From positions 2,629,501 through 2,693,500 of the forward strand of contig NZ_AKVN02000001.1 in NCBI RefSeq assembly GCF_000271485.2: a stretch of DNA of 64,000 bases, given 5' to 3'. Origin of the DNA: Pelosinus fermentans DSM 17108 (lineage in GTDB: Bacteria > Bacillota > Negativicutes > DSM-13327). The position numbers and the translations under genes were made by a program. The notes beneath the pieces are model-generated. The model saw only the letters and a list, made by a program, of their open reading frames with translations. It made no database searches and was not told where the DNA came from. Of this stretch, positions 17,541-26,177 are shown in pieces (within the stretch, counting starts at the first letter, position 1; the number at the start of each line of letters is the position of its first letter).

Positions 17541-18821
17541 TTATACTAGGCAAGCGCTATAAATGTCTTTAAATCCAGCTTGAGCTACTCTATCGTGTAT
17601 TTCAGTTCGATTAATGGAATATAAAGATAACGCCTTCATTCTCTCAAAATACACAGAGCCAGAGAAGGTATACCGTATACTTAGGCCTGCTTCTGATTTC
17701 ATCTGCTCATGTACAAATGCAATAAAATCACCAGAAGCTATTGAGGTTGGCAATTCTAAATATTTCATATCCAAGCAGTGGCGAACCGCATTATTTCCTG
17801 CAAGCAAACCCGTTACTACTGCTTCTGTATGCCCTACAAGAATTGCTGATTTTTCACCACAGCAAAATAGATTGTCCAACCCCTCAACCTTCAATGAATT
17901 TGTACATGGAGCAATTCCTAAATATCGTATAGAATTCCCCATACTACCAGCATAAGGATCTTCATAGCGCGCTTTTTCTAAGCCTGGAATACTTCTTAAA
18001 TCTTCCAAGGGAAAATATGGCGTCATTAATTTGGCATGCCCAGTATCTAGCAATACTAAATTAACCGCATATTCATTCAAAGCATATTGAGTACAAGCCT
18101 TTTTACCTAAGGAACCACTTTTCTGTAATCTTTCTGGCAATGGTAATACTACGACACCATCCCGATCTAAAGAATCTTTAATTTCAATACTAAGAGATTC
18201 TTTACATAATTTACATGACCCACTCATTGCACCAAAGGTTCCATCTGATTTTCTTCCCATTAGTTCTTTTATCTCTGCCTTAGCCGTAACACTAACGCGA
18301 GGACCAAATGATGGACAACGCATTACGCACATAGCACACCCATTCCCATAGGTAAGGCAATTTCCCATAGATCCCGCAGTACCAGTTGCATCTACAAATA
18401 CATCACCCTTTATTTCAATCCCACCATCTATAATCAATGTATGTATTCTTTTTCCATGTTTTAGCACATCGACTACCCTTGTATTTGTTTTAATCTCAAT
18501 TCCATAATTTTGTAGAATCTTTTTTACTAAAGGTTCCATCGTTGTTACATCATAAGTGGAAGCATGATTATGGCCAGGAAATGAAATACCTTTATGTCTT
18601 GCATTTGCATCCATTGCAACAAAGATATCCCCGCCCCCCATTGCAATAGCTTCTTCTGCTGCAGTATGCCTTCCATTATTACGAAATATACCCCCTACTA
18701 AGCCAGTGCCCAGTAGTGAATCAGTACGCTCTAATAACAGTACTTGTGCCCCAGCTTTAGATGCTGATAATGCTGCGGCACAACCTGCCCATCCCCCTCC
18801 AACCACGACCACTTTTAGCAT
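17541..18821 (-). CDS. Cys-rich FAD-dependent oxidoreductase, function unknown
   Basis: The ATG at 18821 has GGAGGG six bases upstream and gives 426 aa. An N-terminal FAD-binding fold (VVVVGGGWAGCAAALSASKA) and a C-terminal LFCCGEKSAILVGHTEAVVT segment are reminiscent of the GidA/TrmFO-like flavoprotein group. The middle contains unusual cysteine clusters, GNGCAMCVMRCPSFGP near residue 166 and GSCKLCKESL near 205, suited to binding an Fe-S cluster. The next gene is a PyrK-like electron-transfer subunit, so a two-subunit redox enzyme is likely. The substrate cannot be read from the sequence. spmB lies upstream, separated by a terminator. Confidence 0.8.
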   Translation of the reverse strand: MLKVVVVGGGWAGCAAALSASKAGAQVLLLERTDSLLGTGLVGGIFRNNGRHTAAEEAIAMGGGDIFVAMDANARHKGISFPGHNHASTYDVTTMEPLVKKILQNYGIEIKTNTRVVDVLKHGKRIHTLIIDGGIEIKGDVFVDATGTAGSMGNCLTYGNGCAMCVMRCPSFGPRVSVTAKAEIKELMGRKSDGTFGAMSGSCKLCKESLSIEIKDSLDRDGVVVLPLPERLQKSGSLGKKACTQYALNEYAVNLVLLDTGHAKLMTPYFPLEDLRSIPGLEKARYEDPYAGSMGNSIRYLGIAPCTNSLKVEGLDNLFCCGEKSAILVGHTEAVVTGLLAGNNAVRHCLDMKYLELPTSIASGDFIAFVHEQMKSEAGLSIRYTFSGSVYFERMKALSLYSINRTEIHDRVAQAGFKDIYSACLV

Positions 18822-18895
18822 AAACATCCCTCCATATCATTCTGCTATCACACTACAGTCTATTCTCAGCCTTACTAAGTGCCACTCGATAGGTA

Positions 18896-18928
18896 AATAA
18901 AAAATAGGTGATTTAAAATCACCTATCT
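18896..18928 (-). terminator. Terminator of spmB
   Basis: ATAGGTGAT pairs with ATCACCTAT around an AT-rich loop (18904-18926), followed on the minus strand by TTTTTTATTT. It separates spmAB from the flavoprotein gene. Confidence 0.8.
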
Positions 18929-18977
18929 AATGTCATTATCATTGTTAGTAAGATATATTTTCTTATAAATAAAATAA

Positions 18978-19514
18978 TCAATTAAATAATTTTGTACAAA
19001 TGTAGATAGAACCTACAAAACCAATTAAATCTCCTAATAAACCTACAAATACAGAATAGCGTGGTTTCGTTATACCAATAGCCCCAAAATATACTGTTAA
19101 AATATAAAAAGTTGTATCTGTACTGCCTAAAACAGTCGAAGCAATACGTCCAAGCATAGAATCAGGTCCATGAGTGTTTAATATTTCAGTGGTTATCCCT
19201 AAAGCTCCTGTACCTGATAAAGGACGCATAATCGCTAAAGGCACCAATTCTGCCGGTACTCCGTAAAACTCTAATATCGGCTTTAGACCATCAACCCATA
19301 CATCCATCGCCCCTGATAACCGAAAGATGTTTATAGCTACCATCATTGCAACCAAAAACGGCATAATACGAATGGCAGTATGAAATCCTTCTGATGCTCC
19401 TTCGACAAAAGCTTCATATACTTTAACACGGCGAAAGTAGCCAACGATAGGAACCAGAAGTAAAATAATAGGTATTACCCAAAGAGATAATTGCTCGGTA
19501 AGCAGGCTAAACAT
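18978..19514 (-). CDS. spmB: Spore maturation protein B
   Basis: SpmB acts with SpmA in spore core dehydration; both are integral membrane proteins with the nucleoside-recognition (gate) domain. The open frame extends upstream through spmA, but the true start is the ATG at 19514, five bases past the spmA stop and preceded by GAGGAGG that overlaps it. The 178-aa product has about five membrane helices. The motif RPLSGTGALGITTEI near residue 97 and GSTDTTFYILTVYFG near 128 are diagnostic. The transcript ends in the hairpin downstream. Confidence 0.95.
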   Translation of the reverse strand: MFSLLTEQLSLWVIPIILLLVPIVGYFRRVKVYEAFVEGASEGFHTAIRIMPFLVAMMVAINIFRLSGAMDVWVDGLKPILEFYGVPAELVPLAIMRPLSGTGALGITTEILNTHGPDSMLGRIASTVLGSTDTTFYILTVYFGAIGITKPRYSVFVGLLGDLIGFVGSIYICTKLFN

Positions 19515-19519
19515 ATTGT

Positions 19520-20113
19520 TTACCTCCTCACACGAATCTGATAATACATTCGGCAAAGACGATCTGCTATAATTACACTCATTGTGGCTCCCAAACTTAC
19601 AATTAAGGTGGCACCAACAATTTCTGTAGGATTGATTGATCCAGCTGCGGATCGAATTGCAATAATAGTTGCAGGCACTAACGTGAATCCGGCTGTACAT
19701 AATGCTAATAGCGTACACATTGCATCAGAAGCTTTTTCTTTTTCTTTATTAATGCTCTGCAGTTCCTGCATCGCTTTTATACCAAGAGGAGTTACTGCAT
19801 TTCCCAAACCTAGCATATTTGCACTAAGAACCATGATGATTGCTCCCATAGCAGGATGATTTTTAGGTACACTAGGAAATAAGAAACAAATTAGTGGACT
19901 TAATATTCTTGAAAAAAATCGTATGATACCTGCTAATTCAGCAATTTTCATAATCCCCAACCACAGGCACATAACTCCAATCAACTTAAACGATAAACCT
20001 ACAGCTCCTTCAGCAGCGCTAATCGCTCCTTGGGTTACCACTTCTATTCTTCCCTGCCAACCGGCATAAAGTATACCCGTTACCATTAAAAATAACCAGA
20101 TTAAATTAATCAT
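19520..20113 (-). CDS. spmA: Spore maturation protein A
   Basis: SpmA is the partner of SpmB in lowering spore core water content and raising heat resistance. The ATG at 20113 has GGGGGTG upstream and gives 197 aa with several membrane helices. Family features include GAISAAEGAVGLSFKLIG near residue 29, ANMLGLGNAVTPLGIKAM near 99 and CTLLALCTAGFTLVPATI near 130. The stop codon overlaps the ribosome site of spmB. The dacB-spmA-spmB order also occurs in Bacillus subtilis. Confidence 0.95.
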   Translation of the reverse strand: MINLIWLFLMVTGILYAGWQGRIEVVTQGAISAAEGAVGLSFKLIGVMCLWLGIMKIAELAGIIRFFSRILSPLICFLFPSVPKNHPAMGAIIMVLSANMLGLGNAVTPLGIKAMQELQSINKEKEKASDAMCTLLALCTAGFTLVPATIIAIRSAAGSINPTEIVGATLIVSLGATMSVIIADRLCRMYYQIRVRR

Positions 20114-20184
20114 ATACACACCCCCTATGAGGGTATGTTATATGTCTTATCACTAGAACAAATCATGCCGAGTTTTAAAAAAGA

Positions 20185-20212
20185 AAAAGTGAGAACATAT
20201 TCTCACTTTTAA
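20185..20212 (-). terminator. Terminator of dacB
   Basis: AAAAGTGAGA (20185-20194) pairs with TCTCACTTTT (20201-20210) and is followed by a T-rich stretch on the minus strand. The dacB stop codon overlaps the outer edge of the stem. It would separate dacB from spmAB. Confidence 0.8.
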
Positions 20213-21360
20213 GCAAAATTTTTAAGGAAAAGCGTTACAATATTCCAAGCGGAAGCAACTAATGTACTAAAAAAAGATTTTCGTTCAACACTCTCGTCTG
20301 CTACTAAGTCAACCGCAGCAACTTCAGTATTATTATAGAAAACTCTTGCCACACCCAGCTTCTGTCCTTTTGTTATCGGTGCTTCTAAGATCATTGGAGC
20401 ATCAATGACTGTACTAAATTCATCTTTATCTGTTTCTGAAACTGGAAGGATAATGCTTGTATTTGCAACTAATTTTAGAAGCTCAGATTTACCATTTGCT
20501 ACCCTCGTGGTTTTTAATATATCACCTTGATTAAATACGGTTTCTGGCTTTAACTGACTAAATGCAAAATCTAATAGCGTCTTAGAATCATCCCACATGG
20601 TATCACTATCTAAAACCACCGCAATAAGTTGTATATTATCGCGCTTTGCACCTGAAACTAAGCAACGACCAGCAGCATCCGTATAACCTGTTTTTACACC
20701 ATTGCCTCCTTCATAAAACCAAAGCATTTTATTTTCGTTATACAAATCACGAATATCTCCTTTAACAGTGGGAGGAAGGATTTTATGTTCTGTGCTCACA
20801 ATTTGAGTAAACAATGGATTTTTATAACCATATGCCGCAATTTTAGCTAGATCATGAGCAGTGGTGTAATGGTTAGGATCCGGTAAACCGCTAGAGTTAG
20901 TAAAATTAGTATCCCTGGCTCCAATAGCATGTGCTTTCTCTGTCATTAATTCAGCAAATTTCTGTACACTTCCTGATATATGCTCAGCGACAGCTACAGT
21001 AGCATCATTACCTGAGATAAGCATAATGCCATATAGTAGATCAGTCATCGTCATCTGCTCTCCCTGTGTTAACCACAACGATGAACCTTCTGTGCTCGCT
21101 GCATTAGGACTTGCAGTAATTACATCATCAAGATTACCATGCTCAAGAGCTACAATTAAACTCATCATTTTAGTTGTGCTCGCAGGGTAACGCCGCTCTT
21201 TAGCTGCTTTACTGTAGATCACTTTTCCTGTAGCTGCATCCATTACAATAGCTGATTTTGCTGTGACATTTGGATAATTGGCCGCTGCAAAAACTGTACT
21301 TGTTGTCATAAAAAGCATTAAAACAACTATCGATATACGAATCTTCTTTTTTTTAATCAT
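20209..21360 (-). CDS. dacB: D-alanyl-D-alanine carboxypeptidase (DacB/DacF type)
   Basis: This penicillin-binding protein removes the terminal D-alanine from peptidoglycan stem peptides and in spore formers adjusts cortex cross-linking. The 383-aa protein has a signal peptide (IRISIVVLMLFMTTSTVFAA). The active-site motifs are STTKM near residue 63, SGND near 120 and KTGYTDAAGRC near 220. A beta-rich C-terminal domain and a terminal hydrophobic segment, likely a membrane anchor, follow. Its place before spmAB matches B. subtilis dacB, hence the symbol; a second paralogue, dacF, lies at 34.3 kb. Confidence 0.9.
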   Translation of the reverse strand: MIKKKKIRISIVVLMLFMTTSTVFAAANYPNVTAKSAIVMDAATGKVIYSKAAKERRYPASTTKMMSLIVALEHGNLDDVITASPNAASTEGSSLWLTQGEQMTMTDLLYGIMLISGNDATVAVAEHISGSVQKFAELMTEKAHAIGARDTNFTNSSGLPDPNHYTTAHDLAKIAAYGYKNPLFTQIVSTEHKILPPTVKGDIRDLYNENKMLWFYEGGNGVKTGYTDAAGRCLVSGAKRDNIQLIAVVLDSDTMWDDSKTLLDFAFSQLKPETVFNQGDILKTTRVANGKSELLKLVANTSIILPVSETDKDEFSTVIDAPMILEAPITKGQKLGVARVFYNNTEVAAVDLVADESVERKSFFSTLVASAWNIVTLFLKNFA

Positions 21361-21568
21361 GACTAATTATCCCTTTCTTAGGTGTGCTGGTTTTAGAATA
21401 ATACTTTTATATTATAACGATCTTCTGACAACTCGTCAAAATAAAGATACATTATTACAAGTAGTACCGGAAATAATACTACCTAGGGAGCATAGAAAAT
21501 GTAGCAATATGCTATGATTTCTACTAAGCTGCCTTCCTATTCTATTAAATCTTAGGAGGTGAAATTAT

Positions 21569-21757
21569 ATGGAATCATTAGATATAGCAACAACGCTGCG
21601 TAATACTTTAACACACAAGCAAGAGCTGGTACGGGACTATCAAAGTTTCGCTAAACAAATTAACAACGCTAACGTTTCTAAAATGTATAGTCATTTTGCT
21701 GAGGCAGAAGCATTACAAGCTACTCAAATAAAAGAGCAGCTAGACCAATTACGTTAA
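21569..21757 (+). CDS. Small helical protein of unknown function, 62 aa
   Basis: This is one of only two plus-strand genes. A clear TTAGGAGGTGAAATTAT leader places the ATG correctly and a strong terminator follows. The 62-aa product is almost entirely alpha-helical and charged (LRNTLTHKQELVRDYQSFAK). It has no signal or membrane segment. The heptad-like pattern recalls small ferritin-like or coat-associated helical proteins, but no family was recognised. It is transcribed divergently from dacB and convergently towards gerW. Confidence 0.75.
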   Translation: MESLDIATTLRNTLTHKQELVRDYQSFAKQINNANVSKMYSHFAEAEALQATQIKEQLDQLR

Positions 21758-21778
21758 CCCAGTATTACATTATATGTA

Positions 21779-21806
21779 AAAAGCCGCACAATTATGTGCG
21801 GCTTTT
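21779..21806. terminator. Bidirectional terminator between the 62-aa gene and gerW
   Basis: A 12-bp perfect stem (21779-21790 with 21795-21806, AAAAGCCGCACA) surrounds an ATTA loop with A-runs and T-runs on either side, so it can serve both convergent genes. Confidence 0.85.
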
Positions 21807-21875
21807 ACATACCATGTAACTATAGCACTTTCTTCTTTTAGCAGCATCTTTTGATTCAACATTTTTTTAATAAAC

Positions 21876-22322
21876 CTAACTATTCTGAGTTTCGGCTGTT
21901 TTTGCCAGTTCATCCATATCGTCATTTGTATCCTTTTTACTGCCATCTAACATATCTTGAAGCTTACATAGTACTTTAGGTACTAAATCTATTATTCTAT
22001 CGTAAATTAGATTTCCTTCTACTGGCATAAAGCGAACACCATGTACAGGTGAACACACTAAAAAACCTACTGGTTTGACACTCACACCTGCACCGCTGCC
22101 GCCACCAAAAGCATAATTCTTTTGAGTTTGATCCTGACCTATTTCATCAGGTTCACAATTGCCCCCGCCTGCTGCGAAGCCGAAAGATACTCGAGAAATG
22201 GGCAGGATCACAGTACCATCAGGAGTTTCAACTGCATCTCCAACAATTGTATTCACATCTACCATATCTTTAATACTTTCCATAGCAGTTTTCATTAAAC
22301 CTTGAATTGGATGGTCAGACAC
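21876..22322 (-). CDS. ytfJ: Sporulation protein GerW/YtfJ
   Basis: YtfJ (GerW) is a forespore-expressed protein needed for efficient germination in B. subtilis. The 148-aa sequence shows the family signature: HPIQGLMKTAMESIKDMVDV at the start, the VILPISRVSFGFAAGGG block, a glycine-rich GGGSGAGVSVKPVGFLV block and a C-terminal acidic tail. Translation starts at GTG with AAGGGG upstream. It follows the DUF2953 gene by 17 bp, as ytfI-ytfJ do in B. subtilis. Confidence 0.95.
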   Translation of the reverse strand: MSDHPIQGLMKTAMESIKDMVDVNTIVGDAVETPDGTVILPISRVSFGFAAGGGNCEPDEIGQDQTQKNYAFGGGSGAGVSVKPVGFLVCSPVHGVRFMPVEGNLIYDRIIDLVPKVLCKLQDMLDGSKKDTNDDMDELAKTAETQNS

Positions 22323-22339
22323 TTTCTATTTCCCCTTTA

Positions 22340-22990
22340 CTATTTAATGTTATATATACTTCTGAATGCTTTTATAACATTGCCAAGTCTTATACTGAAT
22401 ATACATTGAAAGTCTATCTCAAATTGATTAGATCCAAAAATTGGCTTAACCTCAATATCTAATGTCCCCATTGAAAAAATTCTTCTCTTTAATTGATTCA
22501 TTAATAATGACTTAAAAGCCCATAATATTCCGACTAGAGCACCTGTCAAAGCAGCATCTTCTGATCCAAATTTTGTTTTCCAAAACATTTTTTCGCAAAC
22601 TATTAATTTTAATAATTTTTCAATTATTTTACAATACTGTTTGGAATAATGATGAAACTTTTGAATTGTATGTCTTATTTTTCGAGGGTGTTTTTTAACT
22701 AACTGATCTGTTTTTTTTATCAGTTTTTCCTCTCGAATGGGATCGGTCTTTTTCCGACTGACTGCAGTCCTTACGGTGGATTCCAACGTAAACTCACCTG
22801 ATTTTTCTACAATTCTAACCATAGGAACTTGCATCGTATAGGAGATTAGCTTTTTTAATGCATAAACATTAACTGCTACATAATCATTTTCATCATTTCG
22901 TTTATATGTTACTTCTATATAAATCTTGCTCAAAGAAATTAGAAAAACGATTATTAAAGTTGCCACGATAAACGTTAATCCAAATTCCAT
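22340..22990 (-). CDS. ytfI: DUF2953 family protein (YtfI-like)
   Basis: The ATG at 22990 has an AGAGGCAG site and gives 216 aa. An N-terminal membrane segment (LTFIVATLIIVFLISLSK) is followed by a basic, hydrophilic region. The C-terminal part, with GTLDIEVKPIFGSNQFEID, fits the DUF2953 domain. The family has no established role, but it is regularly paired with YtfJ/GerW in spore formers, as here. The central region is lysine-rich and of low complexity, so homology there is unclear. Confidence 0.8.
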   Translation of the reverse strand: MEFGLTFIVATLIIVFLISLSKIYIEVTYKRNDENDYVAVNVYALKKLISYTMQVPMVRIVEKSGEFTLESTVRTAVSRKKTDPIREEKLIKKTDQLVKKHPRKIRHTIQKFHHYSKQYCKIIEKLLKLIVCEKMFWKTKFGSEDAALTGALVGILWAFKSLLMNQLKRRIFSMGTLDIEVKPIFGSNQFEIDFQCIFSIRLGNVIKAFRSIYNIK

Positions 22991-23062
22991 AATACTGCCT
23001 CTTTTTATCATTTATTTCTCTTACTATGTTTTATTGTTAGTCCAATGCCCTAAATTTATACA

Positions 23063-23085
23063 AAAAAAACAGCCCTAAGGCTGCA
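23063..23085 (-). terminator. Terminator of the trpS-scpA-scpB run
   Basis: CAGCC (23070-23074) pairs with GGCTG (23079-23083) around CTAA, followed by eight T on the minus strand. It lies directly past the scpB stop. Confidence 0.8.
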
Positions 23086-23087
23086 TA

Positions 23088-23603
23088 TTATGGTAGCAGT
23101 TCAGCTAAAGGAGGTAAGTCCTGCAGACCGTTCAGACCAAAACATTTCAAGAAATTTTCAGTTGTTCCATATAAAATTGGTCTTCCAATCGTGTCTTTTC
23201 GTCCAATTTCCTTGATCATTTGTCGCTCATTTAGTGTAGCAAGAACCCGATCAATTTTCACACCACGAATATTTTCAATTTCAATTTTTGTAATTGGCTG
23301 CTTAAAGGCAATAATCGATAATGTTTCCATAGCAGCAGCAGACAATTTATTATCCTGAACTTGTCCTAATTTTTCTAAAGTTGTTGATAATTCAGGTTTA
23401 GTACATAACTGATAACCAGCAGCAACTTTTATAATCGTCAGTCCCCGATTCTCTTCAGCCATATCCTGAATCAGTTCCTCTATTAATGATAAAATATGCT
23501 CTTCAGGTATCTCTAGGATTTGTGCTATTTTATGTATCGTAATAGGGTCGCCGCTAACAAAAAGTAAAGCTTCTATGTGTTTCTTATACTTTAAATAAAA
23601 CAT
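23088..23603 (-). CDS. scpB: Chromosome segregation and condensation protein ScpB
   Basis: ScpB forms the kleisin complex with ScpA that bridges the SMC ATPase heads and helps condense and segregate the chromosome. The 171-aa protein has two winged-helix domains. Family motifs include ALLFVSGDPITIHKIA at the N-terminus, GYQLCTKPE near 66, ALSIIAFKQPITK-like TLSIIAFKQPITKIEIE near 92 and GRPILYGTTENFLKCFGL near 134. The start lies 7 bp past the scpA stop with AAAGAGTG upstream. Confidence 0.96.
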   Translation of the reverse strand: MFYLKYKKHIEALLFVSGDPITIHKIAQILEIPEEHILSLIEELIQDMAEENRGLTIIKVAAGYQLCTKPELSTTLEKLGQVQDNKLSAAAMETLSIIAFKQPITKIEIENIRGVKIDRVLATLNERQMIKEIGRKDTIGRPILYGTTENFLKCFGLNGLQDLPPLAELLP

Positions 23604-23610
23604 TTTGCAT

Positions 23611-24318
23611 TCACTCTTTCAATGTAATATAAATCGTCGAAAACCGTTCTTTCTGGGAAATGAGCACTCTTTGCAATTTTACCAATTCTAATAATGCTAA
23701 GAAAGCTGCTATTACTTCAGATTTGGTTCCCTTGCGAATTAACGTCTGATGAAACTCAATTGTACCTTTATATTTATATAATAGATGAATAATATCATAC
23801 ATCTTATCTTGGATGCTAAATTCTTCACGAGACACTAGTTCATAATCATCAATACTACTTTCCCATACGGCTGCAAAAGCTACTACTAAATCATTAATAT
23901 TTAACCCCAACGGCAATGGAATCTTTATTGGAAATTCTTCTGGCAAGCGAGTAAAGAAATGTTCTCTTTGCTTTAGCATCTCTTCCATTACCACCGACAT
24001 ATCCTTAAATTTTCGATACTCTAACAGCCTGTCAACCAATTCCTGGCGAGGATCTTCTTCCTCCGTTAATTCTACAATTTGCGAAGGACGCGGCAACAAC
24101 ATACGAGACTTTATCTGCAATAAAGTTGCTGCCATAAGTAAGAACCCACTGGCAATATCAATGTTAAACTCCTCTAATGCTTTAAGATAGGTTATGTATT
24201 GTTCTGTTACCACTGCAATCGGTATATCATAAATATCAATTTGATTTTTTTCAATTAGGTGCATTAATAAATCCATAGGGCCTTCAAAAATTTCTAGTTT
24301 AATTTTATAATCTGGCAT
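23611..24318 (-). CDS. scpA: Segregation and condensation protein ScpA (kleisin)
   Basis: ScpA is the kleisin subunit joining SMC with ScpB. The 235-aa sequence begins with the diagnostic EGPMDLLMHLIEKNQIDIYDI and carries ASGFLLMAATLLQIKSRMLL near residue 60; the C-terminal winged helix has AAFLALLELVKLQRV. The gene starts two bases past the trpS stop, so it is coupled to trpS and to scpB downstream. In B. subtilis scpAB lie elsewhere relative to trpS, so this order is a local feature. Confidence 0.96.
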   Translation of the reverse strand: MPDYKIKLEIFEGPMDLLMHLIEKNQIDIYDIPIAVVTEQYITYLKALEEFNIDIASGFLLMAATLLQIKSRMLLPRPSQIVELTEEEDPRQELVDRLLEYRKFKDMSVVMEEMLKQREHFFTRLPEEFPIKIPLPLGLNINDLVVAFAAVWESSIDDYELVSREEFSIQDKMYDIIHLLYKYKGTIEFHQTLIRKGTKSEVIAAFLALLELVKLQRVLISQKERFSTIYITLKE

Positions 24319-24320
24319 AG

Positions 24321-25310
24321 CTAAGCAAGATTCATTGCTTGGCGAACTTCGTCCATTGTCTTGGCAGCAACAATTCTTGCTCTTTCACCACCAAACACTA
24401 AAATTTCTTTAACCCGCCCTGGATTTTTTTCCAGTTCCTGACGACGCACATGTATGTCAGCTAAGCTATTAACCATTTTCTCTGCTAAACATTTCTTGCA
24501 ATCGACGCAGCCAATCGTTGCCTGACGACAGGACTGAGCGATTTCAGTAGATTGTTCTGCATTAAAAATTTTATGAAATGTATAGACTGTGCATACATCA
24601 GGATTACCTAAATCTGTGCGTTTTACTCGATTTGGATCTGTTATCATTAGACGAATTCTGGCTCGTAATTCATCTGGACTTGCAGCAAAGGGAATTTCAT
24701 TCCCATAGGATTTACTCATCTTGCGACCATCAATACCAGGTAATATAGCAGATTTACTTAAACTTGGTTTTGGTTCAGGAAATATAGGTTGATATAAATT
24801 ATTAAACCTTCTTACAATTTCCCGTGATAATTCTAAATGTGGCAGTTGATCTTCCCCTACGGGAATGGTGTCAGCTTTATATAAAATAATATCAGCTGTC
24901 ATTAACTCCGGGTACCCTAAAAAACCATAGGTATTAATATCCTTGCCTTGAATTCCTAATTGCTGCAATTTATCTTTATAAGTTGGTACGCGCTCTAACC
25001 AAGATAATGGAGTCATCATTGACAATAGTAAATGTAACTCTGCATGTTCTTTTACATGAGATTGTACAAAGATAACATTCTTTTCTGGATCTAAACCAGC
25101 ACTTAACCAATCTAAGGCCATTTCATGAATGCGCTCAGGTATTTTGCTAGTATCTTCATAAGAAGATGTAAGTGCATGCCAATCTACTATACTAAAAAAG
25201 CATTCATATTCATGCTGTAATTTTACCCAATTTTCCAAAGCTCCCATATAATTTCCTAAATGAAATTTACCTGATGGCTGCATGCCGCTAAAAATTCGTC
25301 CTTTGGTCAT
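24321..25310 (-). CDS. trpS: Tryptophanyl-tRNA synthetase
   Basis: TrpS charges tRNA-Trp. The 329-aa class I synthetase has the HIGH-type motif GKFHLGNYMGAL near residue 15 and the KMSKS motif GRKMSKSYGN near 192. A CxxCKKC cluster near residue 266 (CVDCKKC) is seen in some family members. The gene lies 18 bp after the site-2 protease gene on the same strand. No T-box leader was seen in that short gap, so it is not individually attenuated. Confidence 0.97.
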   Translation of the reverse strand: MTKGRIFSGMQPSGKFHLGNYMGALENWVKLQHEYECFFSIVDWHALTSSYEDTSKIPERIHEMALDWLSAGLDPEKNVIFVQSHVKEHAELHLLLSMMTPLSWLERVPTYKDKLQQLGIQGKDINTYGFLGYPELMTADIILYKADTIPVGEDQLPHLELSREIVRRFNNLYQPIFPEPKPSLSKSAILPGIDGRKMSKSYGNEIPFAASPDELRARIRLMITDPNRVKRTDLGNPDVCTVYTFHKIFNAEQSTEIAQSCRQATIGCVDCKKCLAEKMVNSLADIHVRRQELEKNPGRVKEILVFGGERARIVAAKTMDEVRQAMNLA

Positions 25311-25328
25311 TAAAAAAATTCCTCCTGA

Positions 25329-25949
25329 TTAAAAAATTATCTTTACGATTTGATTAATAAAAAAACTAATAGCATTATAAAAAGGTGTTATAAAAACATG
25401 AATCACATTAAAAAGTACTAACGCCATCAAAATAAATGGTGCATAGGGTTCAATTTTTTCTAACATATATGCATGACGTGTTGGTAATATATTCATCAAA
25501 ACCTTTGAACCATCCAAAGGAGGCAATGGAATCATATTAAATACTGCAAAGATTATATTGTAGCTATATGTGAAATTTAATACCATAGCCAGTCCAGTGG
25601 ATAACAGCTGCATCTTAGCTAAAATAGCATAAAGAATAGCAGCCATCAAGGCCATAATTACATTTGAAACTGGTCCTGCTATAGCAACTAATAGGGTTCC
25701 CTTTCGCCAATTTTCAAAATTGTTAGGATTAATTGGTACAGGCTTAGCCCAACCAAACTTAAATAACCATAACATAATTAGCCCAAAAGGATCAAGATGA
25801 GAAATTGGATTTAATGTTAATCGTCCCATCATTTTAGGAGTATTATCTCCCATCCAAACCGCCACTCTGGCATGAGCATATTCATGAATGGTTAATGCAA
25901 TAAGCAATGCCGGAATTCTAAATATCATATTTTCATCAAAACCAAACAC
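25329..25949 (-). CDS. Site-2 protease family membrane metalloprotease (M50)
   Basis: The 206-aa integral membrane protein belongs to the M50 family of intramembrane zinc proteases (YwhC-like). The zinc-binding HEYAH is at residues 22-26 and the second motif NMIPLPPLDGSK near residue 140 supplies the conserved aspartate. About five membrane helices are evident. Start GTG has GGAGG seven bases upstream. trpS and scpAB follow on the same transcript, an arrangement also seen in clostridia. The substrate is unknown; it is distinct from SpoIVFB, which is not in the window. Confidence 0.9.
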   Translation of the reverse strand: MFGFDENMIFRIPALLIALTIHEYAHARVAVWMGDNTPKMMGRLTLNPISHLDPFGLIMLWLFKFGWAKPVPINPNNFENWRKGTLLVAIAGPVSNVIMALMAAILYAILAKMQLLSTGLAMVLNFTYSYNIIFAVFNMIPLPPLDGSKVLMNILPTRHAYMLEKIEPYAPFILMALVLFNVIHVFITPFYNAISFFINQIVKIIF

Positions 25950-26177
25950 TAGTGTTCCTCCTTAAGCTAAATATCATTGACCGAAAAACAGCAAATTGTA
26001 ACCTCATTATACTAGAAAATTTTAGCTAAAGCAAAATATTAACCAAATGAAGAGGTTTTAACTAGATTAAACTTAAGTTTCTCATGATATTATATTGATA
26101 TGAAGTGTTGTTTTATTATATTTCTAGAATAAATAATATGCTACTAGCAGATGCTATTATCAAAAGGAGGAGCTACA

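Noticed and set aside
19515-19718. N-terminal extension of the spmB reading frame
   Set aside because: The 68 extra residues are out-of-frame spmA sequence; a strong GAGGAGG site places the start at 19514.
25311-25328. T-box or other leader regulation of trpS
   Set aside because: The gap to the upstream gene is only 18 bp, too short for a T-box.
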